From positions 186,001-250,000 of the forward strand of contig JADIYA010000001.1 of the NCBI GenBank assembly GCA_016705545.1: a stretch of DNA of 64,000 bases. The letters are read 5' to 3'. This stretch comes from Flavobacteriales bacterium (GTDB taxonomy: Bacteria; Bacteroidota; Bacteroidia; Flavobacteriales_F; PHOS-HE28). A model generated the notes under the pieces. That model was not told the origin of the DNA. It searched no databases and saw only the letters and a list, made by a program, of their open reading frames with translations. The translations under genes were made by a program, and so were the position numbers. Each line of letters starts with the position of its first letter. Position 1 is the first letter of the stretch. Below are positions 33,426 to 41,174 of this stretch, one piece after another.

Positions 33426-35720
33426 ATGAGCGCATTCAAAACCCTACGTGCTTTCCTCGTGCTCGTGATCGGCATCTGGGCCGCGACCGCGATGGCTCAG
33501 CGCAATTGCGGCAGCATGGACTACCTACAGCAGCAGATCACCGATGATCCGGATCGCGGCGAGTTCCTGCAATCCATTGATCAGCATGCGCACGACTGGG
33601 CCTTGGAGCATGGAAATGAGGATCGGGCCGTAGTCACCATCCCGGTGGTCTTCCATGTCGTTTACAACACCGCGGCGCAGAACCTCAGTGATGCGCAAAT
33701 CAACGCCCAGCTCGCCCAGCTCAACGCCGACTTCGCACGCTTGAACAGCGACGCCAACCAGACGCCCAGCATCTTCACCGGTCTAGCGGCTAACACCGAG
33801 GTCCAGTTCTGCCTGGCGCAGCGAGATCCCAATGGCGCAGCCACCACGGGCATTGTGCGCCGCCAGACCACTGCAACGAGCTTCAGCAGCAACGATGCGG
33901 TGAAGTACACATCGAATGGCGGAAGCAATGCATGGCCTCGCGACAGCTACTTGAACATCTGGACCTGCAACCTCAGCGGAGGCTTGCTCGGCTATGCGCA
34001 ATTCCCAGGCGGCGCCGCAGCAACCGATGGCGTGGTGGTGCTCTTCAGCTCGGTGGGCAGCTTGGCCCAGCCCGGCACTGCTTCGCCATTCCACTACGGC
34101 CGCACGCTCACGCACGAGGTGGGGCATTGGCTCAACCTGCGACACATCTGGGGTGATGCCACCTGCGGCAATGACCAGGTGAGCGACACACCGGTGCACA
34201 ACACCAGCAACGGCGGCTGCCCCACCTATCCGCACTACAGCACCTGTAGCGGCACTCCCATTGAGATGACGAGCAACTACATGGACTACACCAACGACGG
34301 CTGCATGAACATCTTCACCCAAGGGCAGAAGACCCGCATGCAGGCCCTCTTCGGGACAGGCGGCTCGCGCGTTGCGCTGCTCAATTCCTTGGGCTGCGTG
34401 CCCCCGAGCGGAGGTGGGACCTGCGCCGTACCAGGCGGACTTGCGTCGTCGAGCATCACCACCAGCAGTGCCACCGTCAGCTGGAGCGCGGTCAGCGGAG
34501 CCGCCAGCTACGACCTGCAATACAAGACCGCGGCCTCCAGCACATGGACCACGGTGAACAACACCAGCACCTCGCGGAGCCTCACCGGTCTTGCCAGCGC
34601 GACCACCTACAACTTCCAGGTGCGCGCCAATTGCAGTGGCAGCAGCAGCGCCTACAGCACTGCCAGCAGTTTCACCACGAGCAGCACAGGAGGCTGTGCC
34701 GATGCACTTGAGCCGAACAACAGCACCAGCTCACCTGCCATCGTCACCCTGCCACTCTCGGTGAATGCCCTTATCGCCAGCAGTACCGATGCCGATTACT
34801 ACCGCTTCAGCACCGCGGGCACCAACAACCTGAGCATCACACTGGGCAATTTGGCCGGTGACTACGATCTGCGACTGCTCAACAGCGCGGGCTCGCAGTT
34901 GGCCAGCTCCGCCGCAGGGGGCACCACCAGCGAGAGCATCAGCTACAACAACGCTGCAGCGGGCACTTATTTCATCCATGTGTTCGGCTACAACGGCGCC
35001 TTCAGCGCAACCCAGTGCTATGCGCTGAACGCGAGCGCAACGCCGGTGGCCACCAACTGCGACACCTGGGAGAGCAACAACACATCCGGCACCGCCAAGC
35101 TGATCGCGGTGAACACGAACATCCAGGCCGCCATCGGCACCAGCACCGACAACGACTGGTTCCGCTTCAGCAACACCAGCAGCCAGCGGCGCATCCGTAT
35201 CGACCTCACCAACCTGCCAGCCGATTATGACGTGCGCTTATACCGAGGCACCAGCACGCAGGTGGGCATCAGCCAGAACGGCGGCACCACCAATGAGGCG
35301 ATCATCCTCAACACCTCAACGGTGGCCACCTACTACATCCGTGTTTATGGCTACAACGGCGCCTTCAATGCCAACTCATGCTACACGCTGCGCGCCAGCA
35401 TCAGCGGAACCAACTTCCGCGAAGGCGAACTGGATGGCGGCGAAGCGGCGGTCCTGGAGCCTGCGGCCGGCATCCTCAACTTATTCCCGAACCCGACCGC
35501 CGACAAGCTGAATGTGGAATACCTCGGCACCCGTGAGGGCAGAGTGACCATCACCGTGATCGATGCCATGGGCCGCGAGGCCTTCAGCATGCGCCAAGGA
35601 ATCGTTGAAGGCCCCATGACCTTTGGCCTGCCGCTGCCCGATTTGAGCAACGGCCTCTATATCCTGCGGATCCAGGACGGTGACACCGTGCACCAACAGC
35701 GATTCACCATCGAGCGATAA
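33426..35720 (+). CDS. Secreted M43-type metalloprotease with FnIII, two PPC domains and T9SS tail
   Basis: This encodes 764 residues. A signal peptide ends near AMAQ. The catalytic domain has the metzincin zinc motif HEVGHWLNLRH (residues 230-240) and the Met-turn SNYMDY, as in pappalysin-like M43 proteases. A fibronectin type III domain follows (TSSATVSWSAVSGAASYDLQ). Then come two homologous pre-peptidase C-terminal (PPC) domains, each with the pattern EPNN or ESNN, D-YYRF or DWFRF, DYDLRL or DYDVRL, and GYNGAF. The last 80 residues begin NLFPNPTADKLNVEY and form a type A T9SS sorting domain. The protein is probably an extracellular or cell-surface protease. A near-match promoter (TAACGTTG) lies upstream, and a terminator follows. 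Confidence 0.93.
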   Translation: MSAFKTLRAFLVLVIGIWAATAMAQRNCGSMDYLQQQITDDPDRGEFLQSIDQHAHDWALEHGNEDRAVVTIPVVFHVVYNTAAQNLSDAQINAQLAQLNADFARLNSDANQTPSIFTGLAANTEVQFCLAQRDPNGAATTGIVRRQTTATSFSSNDAVKYTSNGGSNAWPRDSYLNIWTCNLSGGLLGYAQFPGGAAATDGVVVLFSSVGSLAQPGTASPFHYGRTLTHEVGHWLNLRHIWGDATCGNDQVSDTPVHNTSNGGCPTYPHYSTCSGTPIEMTSNYMDYTNDGCMNIFTQGQKTRMQALFGTGGSRVALLNSLGCVPPSGGGTCAVPGGLASSSITTSSATVSWSAVSGAASYDLQYKTAASSTWTTVNNTSTSRSLTGLASATTYNFQVRANCSGSSSAYSTASSFTTSSTGGCADALEPNNSTSSPAIVTLPLSVNALIASSTDADYYRFSTAGTNNLSITLGNLAGDYDLRLLNSAGSQLASSAAGGTTSESISYNNAAAGTYFIHVFGYNGAFSATQCYALNASATPVATNCDTWESNNTSGTAKLIAVNTNIQAAIGTSTDNDWFRFSNTSSQRRIRIDLTNLPADYDVRLYRGTSTQVGISQNGGTTNEAIILNTSTVATYYIRVYGYNGAFNANSCYTLRASISGTNFREGELDGGEAAVLEPAAGILNLFPNPTADKLNVEYLGTREGRVTITVIDAMGREAFSMRQGIVEGPMTFGLPLPDLSNGLYILRIQDGDTVHQQRFTIER

Positions 35721-35740
35721 CCAACGACCCCTCGTTGCGC

Positions 35741-35770
35741 GGAAGGCCCTCGGGAAACCGGGGGCTTTCC
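35741..35770 (+). terminator. Terminator after the M43 protease gene
   Basis: GGAAGGCCCTCGG (35741-35753) pairs with CCGGGGGCTTTCC (35758-35770) around a GAAA loop. The stem is 13 bp with two wobble positions, starting 21 bases after the stop. Confidence 0.65.
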
Positions 35771-35852
35771 ATTTCCCGCTCCTGCCAAAAAGTCCCCGAC
35801 CTTCGCGCCCCGTCAGCGAATTGCTCCATGGCACCGCGCTTGACCGGAAGCG

Positions 35853-36518
35853 ATGATCTTCAAAAAGAGACGAAAGACCATGACCGAGCGACCCGATGTC
35901 AGCCCGGCCGAGGCGGCTGCTGACAAGGCTGCCGAACAGGCCCTGCCAATGGATACCAAGGACGAACAGGCCAAGGACCCGCTTACCCTTGCGAGCGAAG
36001 CAGCGGCCGAGCACGTGATGCACGATGCTGAAGCCGATGGACGCGAGGACATCCTTGAACTGAGCGCGCAGCTCATCGCTGCCAAGGCCGACGCCGCCGA
36101 CTTGAAGGACAAGTGGCTGCGCCTGAACGCCGAATTCGACAACTTCCGGAAGCGCACCGCGAAGGAGCGCTTAGAGCTGATCCAATTCGCGGGCGAGAAC
36201 ACACTGAAGAACATGCTGCCGGTCGTCGACGACATGGAGCGCGCAATAGCCAACAATGCGAAGACCGAGGACATCGCCGTGGTGCGCGAGGGCTTCCATC
36301 TGATCCAGAGCAAATTGATGCACATCCTGGGCAGTCAGGGCGTGAAACCGATGGCTGATGTGAAAGGACAAGCCTTCGACACAGACAAGCACGAGGCCAT
36401 CACCAAGGCCCCCGCTCCCAGCGCGGACCTGAAGGGCAAGGTGATCGACGTGGTGGAGAACGGTTACACCCTGCACGAAAAGGTGATCCGATACGCCAAG
36501 GTGGTCGTCGGTGAGTAG
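35853..36518 (+). CDS. grpE: Nucleotide exchange factor GrpE
   Basis: This encodes 221 residues. GrpE releases ADP from DnaK and works with DnaJ, which follows 43 bases downstream. The first 70 or so residues are Ala/Glu/Asp-rich and probably disordered. A long coiled-coil helix then leads into LRLNAEFDNFRKRTAKERLE and the beta-domain with FDTDKHEAI and ENGYTLHEKVIRYAKVVV, all family hallmarks. The ATG at 35853 gives a basic leader (MIFKKRRKT); the ATG at 35880 is an equally plausible start. dnaK is not in the window. Confidence 0.95.
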   Translation: MIFKKRRKTMTERPDVSPAEAAADKAAEQALPMDTKDEQAKDPLTLASEAAAEHVMHDAEADGREDILELSAQLIAAKADAADLKDKWLRLNAEFDNFRKRTAKERLELIQFAGENTLKNMLPVVDDMERAIANNAKTEDIAVVREGFHLIQSKLMHILGSQGVKPMADVKGQAFDTDKHEAITKAPAPSADLKGKVIDVVENGYTLHEKVIRYAKVVVGE

Positions 36519-36561
36519 CGGCGAATCATGATTCGCCAAACGAACCGCATGGATTGAAGAC

Positions 36562-37683
36562 ATGAACAAGCGCGACCCCTACGAAGTGCTCGGTGTTGAC
36601 CGCAAGTCGAGCGCGGAGGATATCAAGAAGGCCTACCGCAAGCTGGCCATCAAATACCATCCGGACAAGAACCCCGGCGATAAGGCTGCGGAGGAGAATT
36701 TCAAGGAGGCGGCATCGGCGTATGAGATCCTGAGCGATCCCGAGAAGAAGGCGAAGTACGACCGCTTCGGCCATGCCGGTCCGCAGATGGGCGGCGGCGG
36801 ATTCCAAGGTGGCGGCATGAACATGGAGGACATCTTCTCCCAGTTCGGCGACATCTTCGGCGGGCACTTCGGCGGTGGTTTCGGCGGATTCGGGCAACAG
36901 CGCGGCGGCCGCACCATCAAGGGCAGCAACCTGCGCGTGCGCATCAAGCTCACGCTGGAGGAGATCGCCCTTGGCGCGGAGAAGAAGATCAAGGTGGTGA
37001 AGCTCGTGCGCGGCAAGGGCAGCGAATACGGGAACTGCCACACCTGTGGCGGCTCCGGGCAAGTGCGCCGCGTGCAGAGCACCTTCATCGGCCAGATGCA
37101 GACCGTGAGCACCTGTCCGGCCTGCGGCGGTATCGGCCAAACAGTGAGCAAGCGCGCGCCCGGCAGCGACGAGCACGGCTTGGTTCGCGAAGAGGTGGTG
37201 GTGCCGATCAAGATCCCCGCTGGCGTGGAGGAAGGCATGCAGCTCAACATCAGCGGCATGGGCAATGAAGCGCCCGCTGGCGGCGTGCCCGGCGACCTGC
37301 TCGTGGTAATCGAAGAGGAACAGCACCCCGAGTTGCGCCGGGATGGCATGCACCTGCACCATGAGGTCTTCATAAACATGGTCGATGCGGCGCTCGGTGC
37401 GAGCATCGAAGTGCCGATCGTCGCCGGCAAGGCCAAATTGAAGATCGAGCCCGGGACGCAGTCGAACCACATCCTTCGCCTCAAAGGCAAAGGCCTGCCC
37501 AGCGTGCAGCACCATGGCCACGGCGATCTCTTCGTGCATGTGGCGGTGTGGACACCCACGAACCTGAGCAAAGAAGAGAAAGCCGCGTTGGAAAAGCTGC
37601 GCAACAGCCCAGGCTTCCAGCCCAAGCCCACCGCCAGCGACAAGGGCTTCTTCGAGCGGGTGAAGGAGATGTTCGGGCACTGA
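36562..37683 (+). CDS. dnaJ: Chaperone DnaJ lacking zinc centre I
   Basis: This encodes 373 residues. The J domain has HPD at residues 33-35 and is followed by a Gly/Phe-rich region (GGGGFQGGGMNMEDIF). Classical DnaJ has four CxxCxGxG motifs forming two zinc centres. Here only two occur, CHTCGGSG from Cys159 and CPACGGIG from Cys185. The positions of the first and fourth motifs read VRGKGSEYG and SKRAPGSDE. So one zinc centre is lost, and the remaining pair corresponds to centre II. The C-terminal substrate-binding domains (IPAGVEEGMQLNISGMG, HHEVFINMVDAALGASIEVP) are complete. It is co-directional with grpE. Confidence 0.95.
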   Translation: MNKRDPYEVLGVDRKSSAEDIKKAYRKLAIKYHPDKNPGDKAAEENFKEAASAYEILSDPEKKAKYDRFGHAGPQMGGGGFQGGGMNMEDIFSQFGDIFGGHFGGGFGGFGQQRGGRTIKGSNLRVRIKLTLEEIALGAEKKIKVVKLVRGKGSEYGNCHTCGGSGQVRRVQSTFIGQMQTVSTCPACGGIGQTVSKRAPGSDEHGLVREEVVVPIKIPAGVEEGMQLNISGMGNEAPAGGVPGDLLVVIEEEQHPELRRDGMHLHHEVFINMVDAALGASIEVPIVAGKAKLKIEPGTQSNHILRLKGKGLPSVQHHGHGDLFVHVAVWTPTNLSKEEKAALEKLRNSPGFQPKPTASDKGFFERVKEMFGH

Positions 37684-37693
37684 GCGAGGCGGC

Positions 37694-37701
37694 TAGCTTC
37701 G
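37694..37701 (+). promoter_or_regulatory. Promoter box TAGCTTCG, 4 bases before the ATG
   Basis: TAGCTTCG is followed by CCGC and the ATG at 37706. It starts only 11 bases after the dnaJ stop, so the DUF2167 gene probably has its own start site in addition to any read-through. Confidence 0.5.
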
Positions 37702-37705
37702 CCGC

Positions 37706-38584
37706 ATGCGCTCCACATTCGCATCCATCGGCCTGCTGCTGTCGGCGTTCTCCTTTGCTCAATCCGATAGCACAGCAGCCCTCGACTCATCGCCCTCACT
37801 CGACATCGATTCCCTCATCGCCGCCTTCAACTGGCAAGGCGGCACGATTGAACTCTCGTATGGCGCAGCCACCATCGATGTGCCGCCCACGCACAAGTTC
37901 CTCGATGCCGATCAAGCCCACCATCTGCTCGTGGATGTGTGGCAGAACCCGCCGGGCATAGCGGATGACCTGCTCGGCGTGGTGCTTCAAGCAGAGGCCG
38001 GTGTTTACGATGACCACCCCGCCTACGTGGTGTACTACGAGGAGAACGGCTACGTGCACGACCGCGATGCCGGTCGAATCGACTACGACGCTAAGCTCCG
38101 CGACATGATCCGTGAAGATAGCCTATCGAACGTGCAGCGCCGTGCGGCGGGCTACGGCGGGCTGCAGCTCATCGGCTGGGCTTCGCCGCCCTACTACGAC
38201 CGTGAACGCAAGGCCCTGCACTGGGCCAAGGAGATGGTGAGCGACGACAGCGAGCGCAACGTGCTCAACTACAACATCCGCATCCTCGGGCGCTACGGCG
38301 TGCTGGTGATCAACGCCATCAGCACCATGGATCACCTCGACGAGGTGCAGGACGAACTGCCCGTCGTGCTCGAAATGGCCGCCTTCAATGAAGGTTACCG
38401 CCACGCTGACTACGACCCGGACATCGACGGCGCATCGTCCAAGGGCCTCGCAAGCCTGATCGATGGCAAGGACCAGGAAGTGAAGGGCAAGTTGATGAAG
38501 CTCGTCCTCATCGGTGCGGGCGGCTTCCTTGGGATGCTGCTCCTGATCATCGTGCTCTGGTACTTCTTCGGGCGCAAGCGCTGA
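37706..38584 (+). CDS. DUF2167-type membrane protein
   Basis: This encodes 292 residues. A signal peptide (STFASIGLLLSAFSFAQ) leads into a periplasmic domain. That domain has the DUF2167 pattern: WQGGTIELSYGAATIDVP, FLDADQAHHLLVDVWQNPPG, VVYYEENGYVHDRDAGRIDY, LIGWASPPYYDRERKALHWA and NYNIRILGRYGVLVIN. One transmembrane helix near the C-terminus (LVLIGAGGFLGMLLLIIVLW) ends in GRKR. The function is unknown. It may share a transcript with adenine deaminase, 5 bases downstream. Confidence 0.85.
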   Translation: MRSTFASIGLLLSAFSFAQSDSTAALDSSPSLDIDSLIAAFNWQGGTIELSYGAATIDVPPTHKFLDADQAHHLLVDVWQNPPGIADDLLGVVLQAEAGVYDDHPAYVVYYEENGYVHDRDAGRIDYDAKLRDMIREDSLSNVQRRAAGYGGLQLIGWASPPYYDRERKALHWAKEMVSDDSERNVLNYNIRILGRYGVLVINAISTMDHLDEVQDELPVVLEMAAFNEGYRHADYDPDIDGASSKGLASLIDGKDQEVKGKLMKLVLIGAGGFLGMLLLIIVLWYFFGRKR

Positions 38585-38589
38585 ATCCG

Positions 38590-40209
38590 ATGGCGGCCTT
38601 CACCATCACCGGTCAGCTCGTCAGCATCGAGGAACGGCGCACTTCCCCAGCGCGCATCACGATCAGCGAAGGCCATATCTTGGAAGTCGCTGAAGCGGAA
38701 GGCCCGGGCGAAGGATTCATCATGCCCGGCTTCATCGATGCGCATGTGCACGTGGAGAGCTCGATGCTCGTGCCCAGCGAATTCGCCCGCCTTGCCGTGC
38801 TGCATGGCACCGTGGCCACCATCAGCGACCCGCATGAGATCGCCAATGTGCTCGGTGAAACCGGCGTGGATTTCATGATCGCCAACGGCCAGCGCGTGCC
38901 CTTCCACTTCTTCTTCGGCGCGCCCAGCTGCGTGCCGGCAACAACCTTCGAGACGGCTGGCGCCCGCATCGATGCCGATGGCGTGGGACGCCTGCTCGCC
39001 CACCCGGAAGTGCGCTACCTCAGCGAGGTGATGGACTTCCCCAGCGTGCTCAACGGCGAACCAGAGATGATGCGCAAGCTCAATCACGCCAAGCGCATGG
39101 GCAAGCCCATCGATGGGCATGCGCCCGGCTTGCACGGCGACATGGCCCAACGCTACATCGCGGCTGGCATCAGCACCGATCACGAGTGCTTCACCACGGA
39201 GGAGGCGCGTTTCAAGCTGGAGCAGGGCATGATCGTGCAGGTGCGCGAAGGCAGCGCCGCCAAGAACTTCGAGGCCCTCATCGACCTGCTGCACGATTGG
39301 AGCCACCGGATGATGCTGTGCAGCGACGACAAGCACCCCGACGGCCTCGTGGAAGGCCACATCAACCTGCTCTGCGCACGGGCCGTGGCGCGCGGGATCG
39401 ATGTCTTCAAAGTGTTGCGCGCGGCGTGCATCAATCCCATTGAGCACTATGCCCTGCCGGTTGGTCGCTTGCGCGTGGGCGATCCGGCGGACTTCATCGT
39501 GGTGAATGACCTGAAGGCGTTCCAAGTGAGGAAGACCTTCATTCGGGGCCAGCTCGTCGCTGAGGACGGCCGAAGCTTCATCGACCGCGTTCCGGTTGAT
39601 GCGCCGAACAAATTCACCTGTACGCCGAAGCATGTTGCCGACTTCGCCTTGCCTGCACAAGGCGATGACCTCTTGTGCATCGAAGCGCTCGACGGACAGT
39701 TGATCACGCGCAAGAAGTGGATGCCACCCACCGTGCTGAACGATGCGTGCGTGCCGGATCCCGCGAAGGACCTGCTGAAGATCGCCGTGGTGAATCGCTA
39801 CCAAGATGCCGCGCCCGCCCTGGCATGGATCACGGGCACTGGATTGCAGCGCGGCGCCATTGCGGGCAGCGTAGCGCACGACAGCCACAACATCGTGGCC
39901 ATCGGCCCGAACGATGAGGCCCTCTGCATGGCCATCAACCTCGTGATCGAGCACAAGGGCGGCATAAGCCTCGCCGATGGTGATCATCATCGCGTGCTCC
40001 CCTTGCCTGTCGCTGGAATCATGAGCGATGCCGATGCATGGACCGTGGCCGATGCCTACTCCGCTATGGACCGCGAGGCCAAGGCCCTCGGCTCAACATT
40101 GGGCGCGCCGTACATGACGCTCTCCTTCATGGCGCTGCTCGTGATCCCGCACCTCAAACTCAGCGACAAGGGACTCTTCGATGGCGATGCGTTCAGGCTG
40201 ATCGCCTGA
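38590..40209 (+). CDS. ade: Adenine deaminase
   Basis: This encodes 539 residues of the amidohydrolase superfamily. It converts adenine to hypoxanthine and ammonia for purine salvage. The metal site begins in GFIDAHVHVESSML (His52, His54), followed by the family-specific GTVATISDPHEIANVLG. Further landmarks are GKPIDGHAPGL, the STDHECFTTEEA segment, the LCSDDKHPDGL aspartate region, and the C-terminal domain with GAIAGSVAHDSHNIVAIG. It is about 30-50 residues shorter than Bacillus Ade, without an obvious missing core motif. The ATG is 5 bases after the DUF2167 stop. The gene is convergent with the heme operon, with 5 bases between stops. Confidence 0.94.
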   Translation: MAAFTITGQLVSIEERRTSPARITISEGHILEVAEAEGPGEGFIMPGFIDAHVHVESSMLVPSEFARLAVLHGTVATISDPHEIANVLGETGVDFMIANGQRVPFHFFFGAPSCVPATTFETAGARIDADGVGRLLAHPEVRYLSEVMDFPSVLNGEPEMMRKLNHAKRMGKPIDGHAPGLHGDMAQRYIAAGISTDHECFTTEEARFKLEQGMIVQVREGSAAKNFEALIDLLHDWSHRMMLCSDDKHPDGLVEGHINLLCARAVARGIDVFKVLRAACINPIEHYALPVGRLRVGDPADFIVVNDLKAFQVRKTFIRGQLVAEDGRSFIDRVPVDAPNKFTCTPKHVADFALPAQGDDLLCIEALDGQLITRKKWMPPTVLNDACVPDPAKDLLKIAVVNRYQDAAPALAWITGTGLQRGAIAGSVAHDSHNIVAIGPNDEALCMAINLVIEHKGGISLADGDHHRVLPLPVAGIMSDADAWTVADAYSAMDREAKALGSTLGAPYMTLSFMALLVIPHLKLSDKGLFDGDAFRLIA

Positions 40210-40214
40210 GCCGG

Positions 40215-41174
40215 TCACAACAGCACCGTCTCGAAGAGCGGGCAGCCCGTTTGCCCTTGCGGGCCATAGAATTCGATGAAGCGCAGCTTGTACAAGTAGC
40301 CTTCCGCATCCTTCACGATGAAGGCGAGGTCCGGCACGATGCTGTACGAGCTGGTCTCGAAGGAATACACCTTCCAATCGTAGCCGATGGCATTGCGCTC
40401 CGCCCGAAGCGGAAAGGCCAGCGTATCGGAAACGGTTATGGATGCGAAATCGCGCCCCGTGACGCGGGCGATGCGCGTAGTGGCAGCGGAAAGCACGCCG
40501 TTCACGAGATAATCGAGGCTGTAGGTCTCGAAGCGGTGCGTGTACTGCGTGAAGCAGAGATCCCAAGCACCGATGAGCGGCTCAATGGGCTGCACGCCGG
40601 TTGCGAAGCTCCAGCACGTGAACGCGCGCTGCGGATCCTTCGACACCATGGCGCTGGTGAGCCCGCTTCCATCGAGGTTCGCCCATTCCAATTGGAATGC
40701 GCTTGCGCTCACGCTCAAGAGCTTCAGCTTGCGCAAGCCCAGGAACTCGCCCGATGCGCTCACGCCCATGTCCACGATGAACACGCCATTGGCGCCGCGC
40801 CAATCGCCGAAGGCCAGGCTATCGGGTTGCAGGCTCGCAGCATCGACGCGGCGGATAGCGCTCAGGCCAGCAGTATCGTGCTCTACCGTGATGTCAACCG
40901 GGCCGAGCGGCCACACGGACATCAAGCGCGCGCCATTCAGCAGCACGCGCCAGCCCTCGGGTGCGCTCTCGAAGGCGAGGTCCCAATCGCTGCGCGGGTT
41001 CTCGCTCACCACCATGCCGCCGCCCAGATCGAACCAGATCTGGTTGGCATATCCGGCGCCCAAGCACAGCTGCGTGCTGCGCGCATCGCCGCGAGGCGCA
41101 CGCGGAGCCGGCAGCTCCTCTTTCATGCACGAGCTCAGGAGTGCAGCAGCAAGCACGAAGGCGAGGGATCTCAT
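40215..41174 (-). CDS. HmuY-like heme-binding lipoprotein
   Basis: This encodes 319 residues. The N-terminus has a lipobox (LAAALLSSC, Cys16), so the mature protein should be lipid-anchored, probably on the outer-membrane surface. The body follows the HmuY pattern: DWDLAF (residues 63-68), AWDLCFTQYTH, VNGVL, GYDWKVY, FIVKDAEGYLYKLRFIEFYG and a terminal Phe-rich segment. HmuY of Porphyromonas binds heme and hands it to a TonB receptor. Its start overlaps the stop of the receptor gene by ATGA, so the two are translated together. It parallels the protein at 44650-45888 but lacks the T9SS tail. Heme-ligand residues cannot be assigned by eye. Confidence 0.82.
   Translation of the reverse strand: MRSLAFVLAAALLSSCMKEELPAPRAPRGDARSTQLCLGAGYANQIWFDLGGGMVVSENPRSDWDLAFESAPEGWRVLLNGARLMSVWPLGPVDITVEHDTAGLSAIRRVDAASLQPDSLAFGDWRGANGVFIVDMGVSASGEFLGLRKLKLLSVSASAFQLEWANLDGSGLTSAMVSKDPQRAFTCWSFATGVQPIEPLIGAWDLCFTQYTHRFETYSLDYLVNGVLSAATTRIARVTGRDFASITVSDTLAFPLRAERNAIGYDWKVYSFETSSYSIVPDLAFIVKDAEGYLYKLRFIEFYGPQGQTGCPLFETVLL

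Noticed and set aside
38410..39990. Minus-strand open frame of about 526 codons opposite adenine deaminase
   Set aside because: The plus strand encodes an unmistakable adenine deaminase; the opposite frame has no motif or start context.
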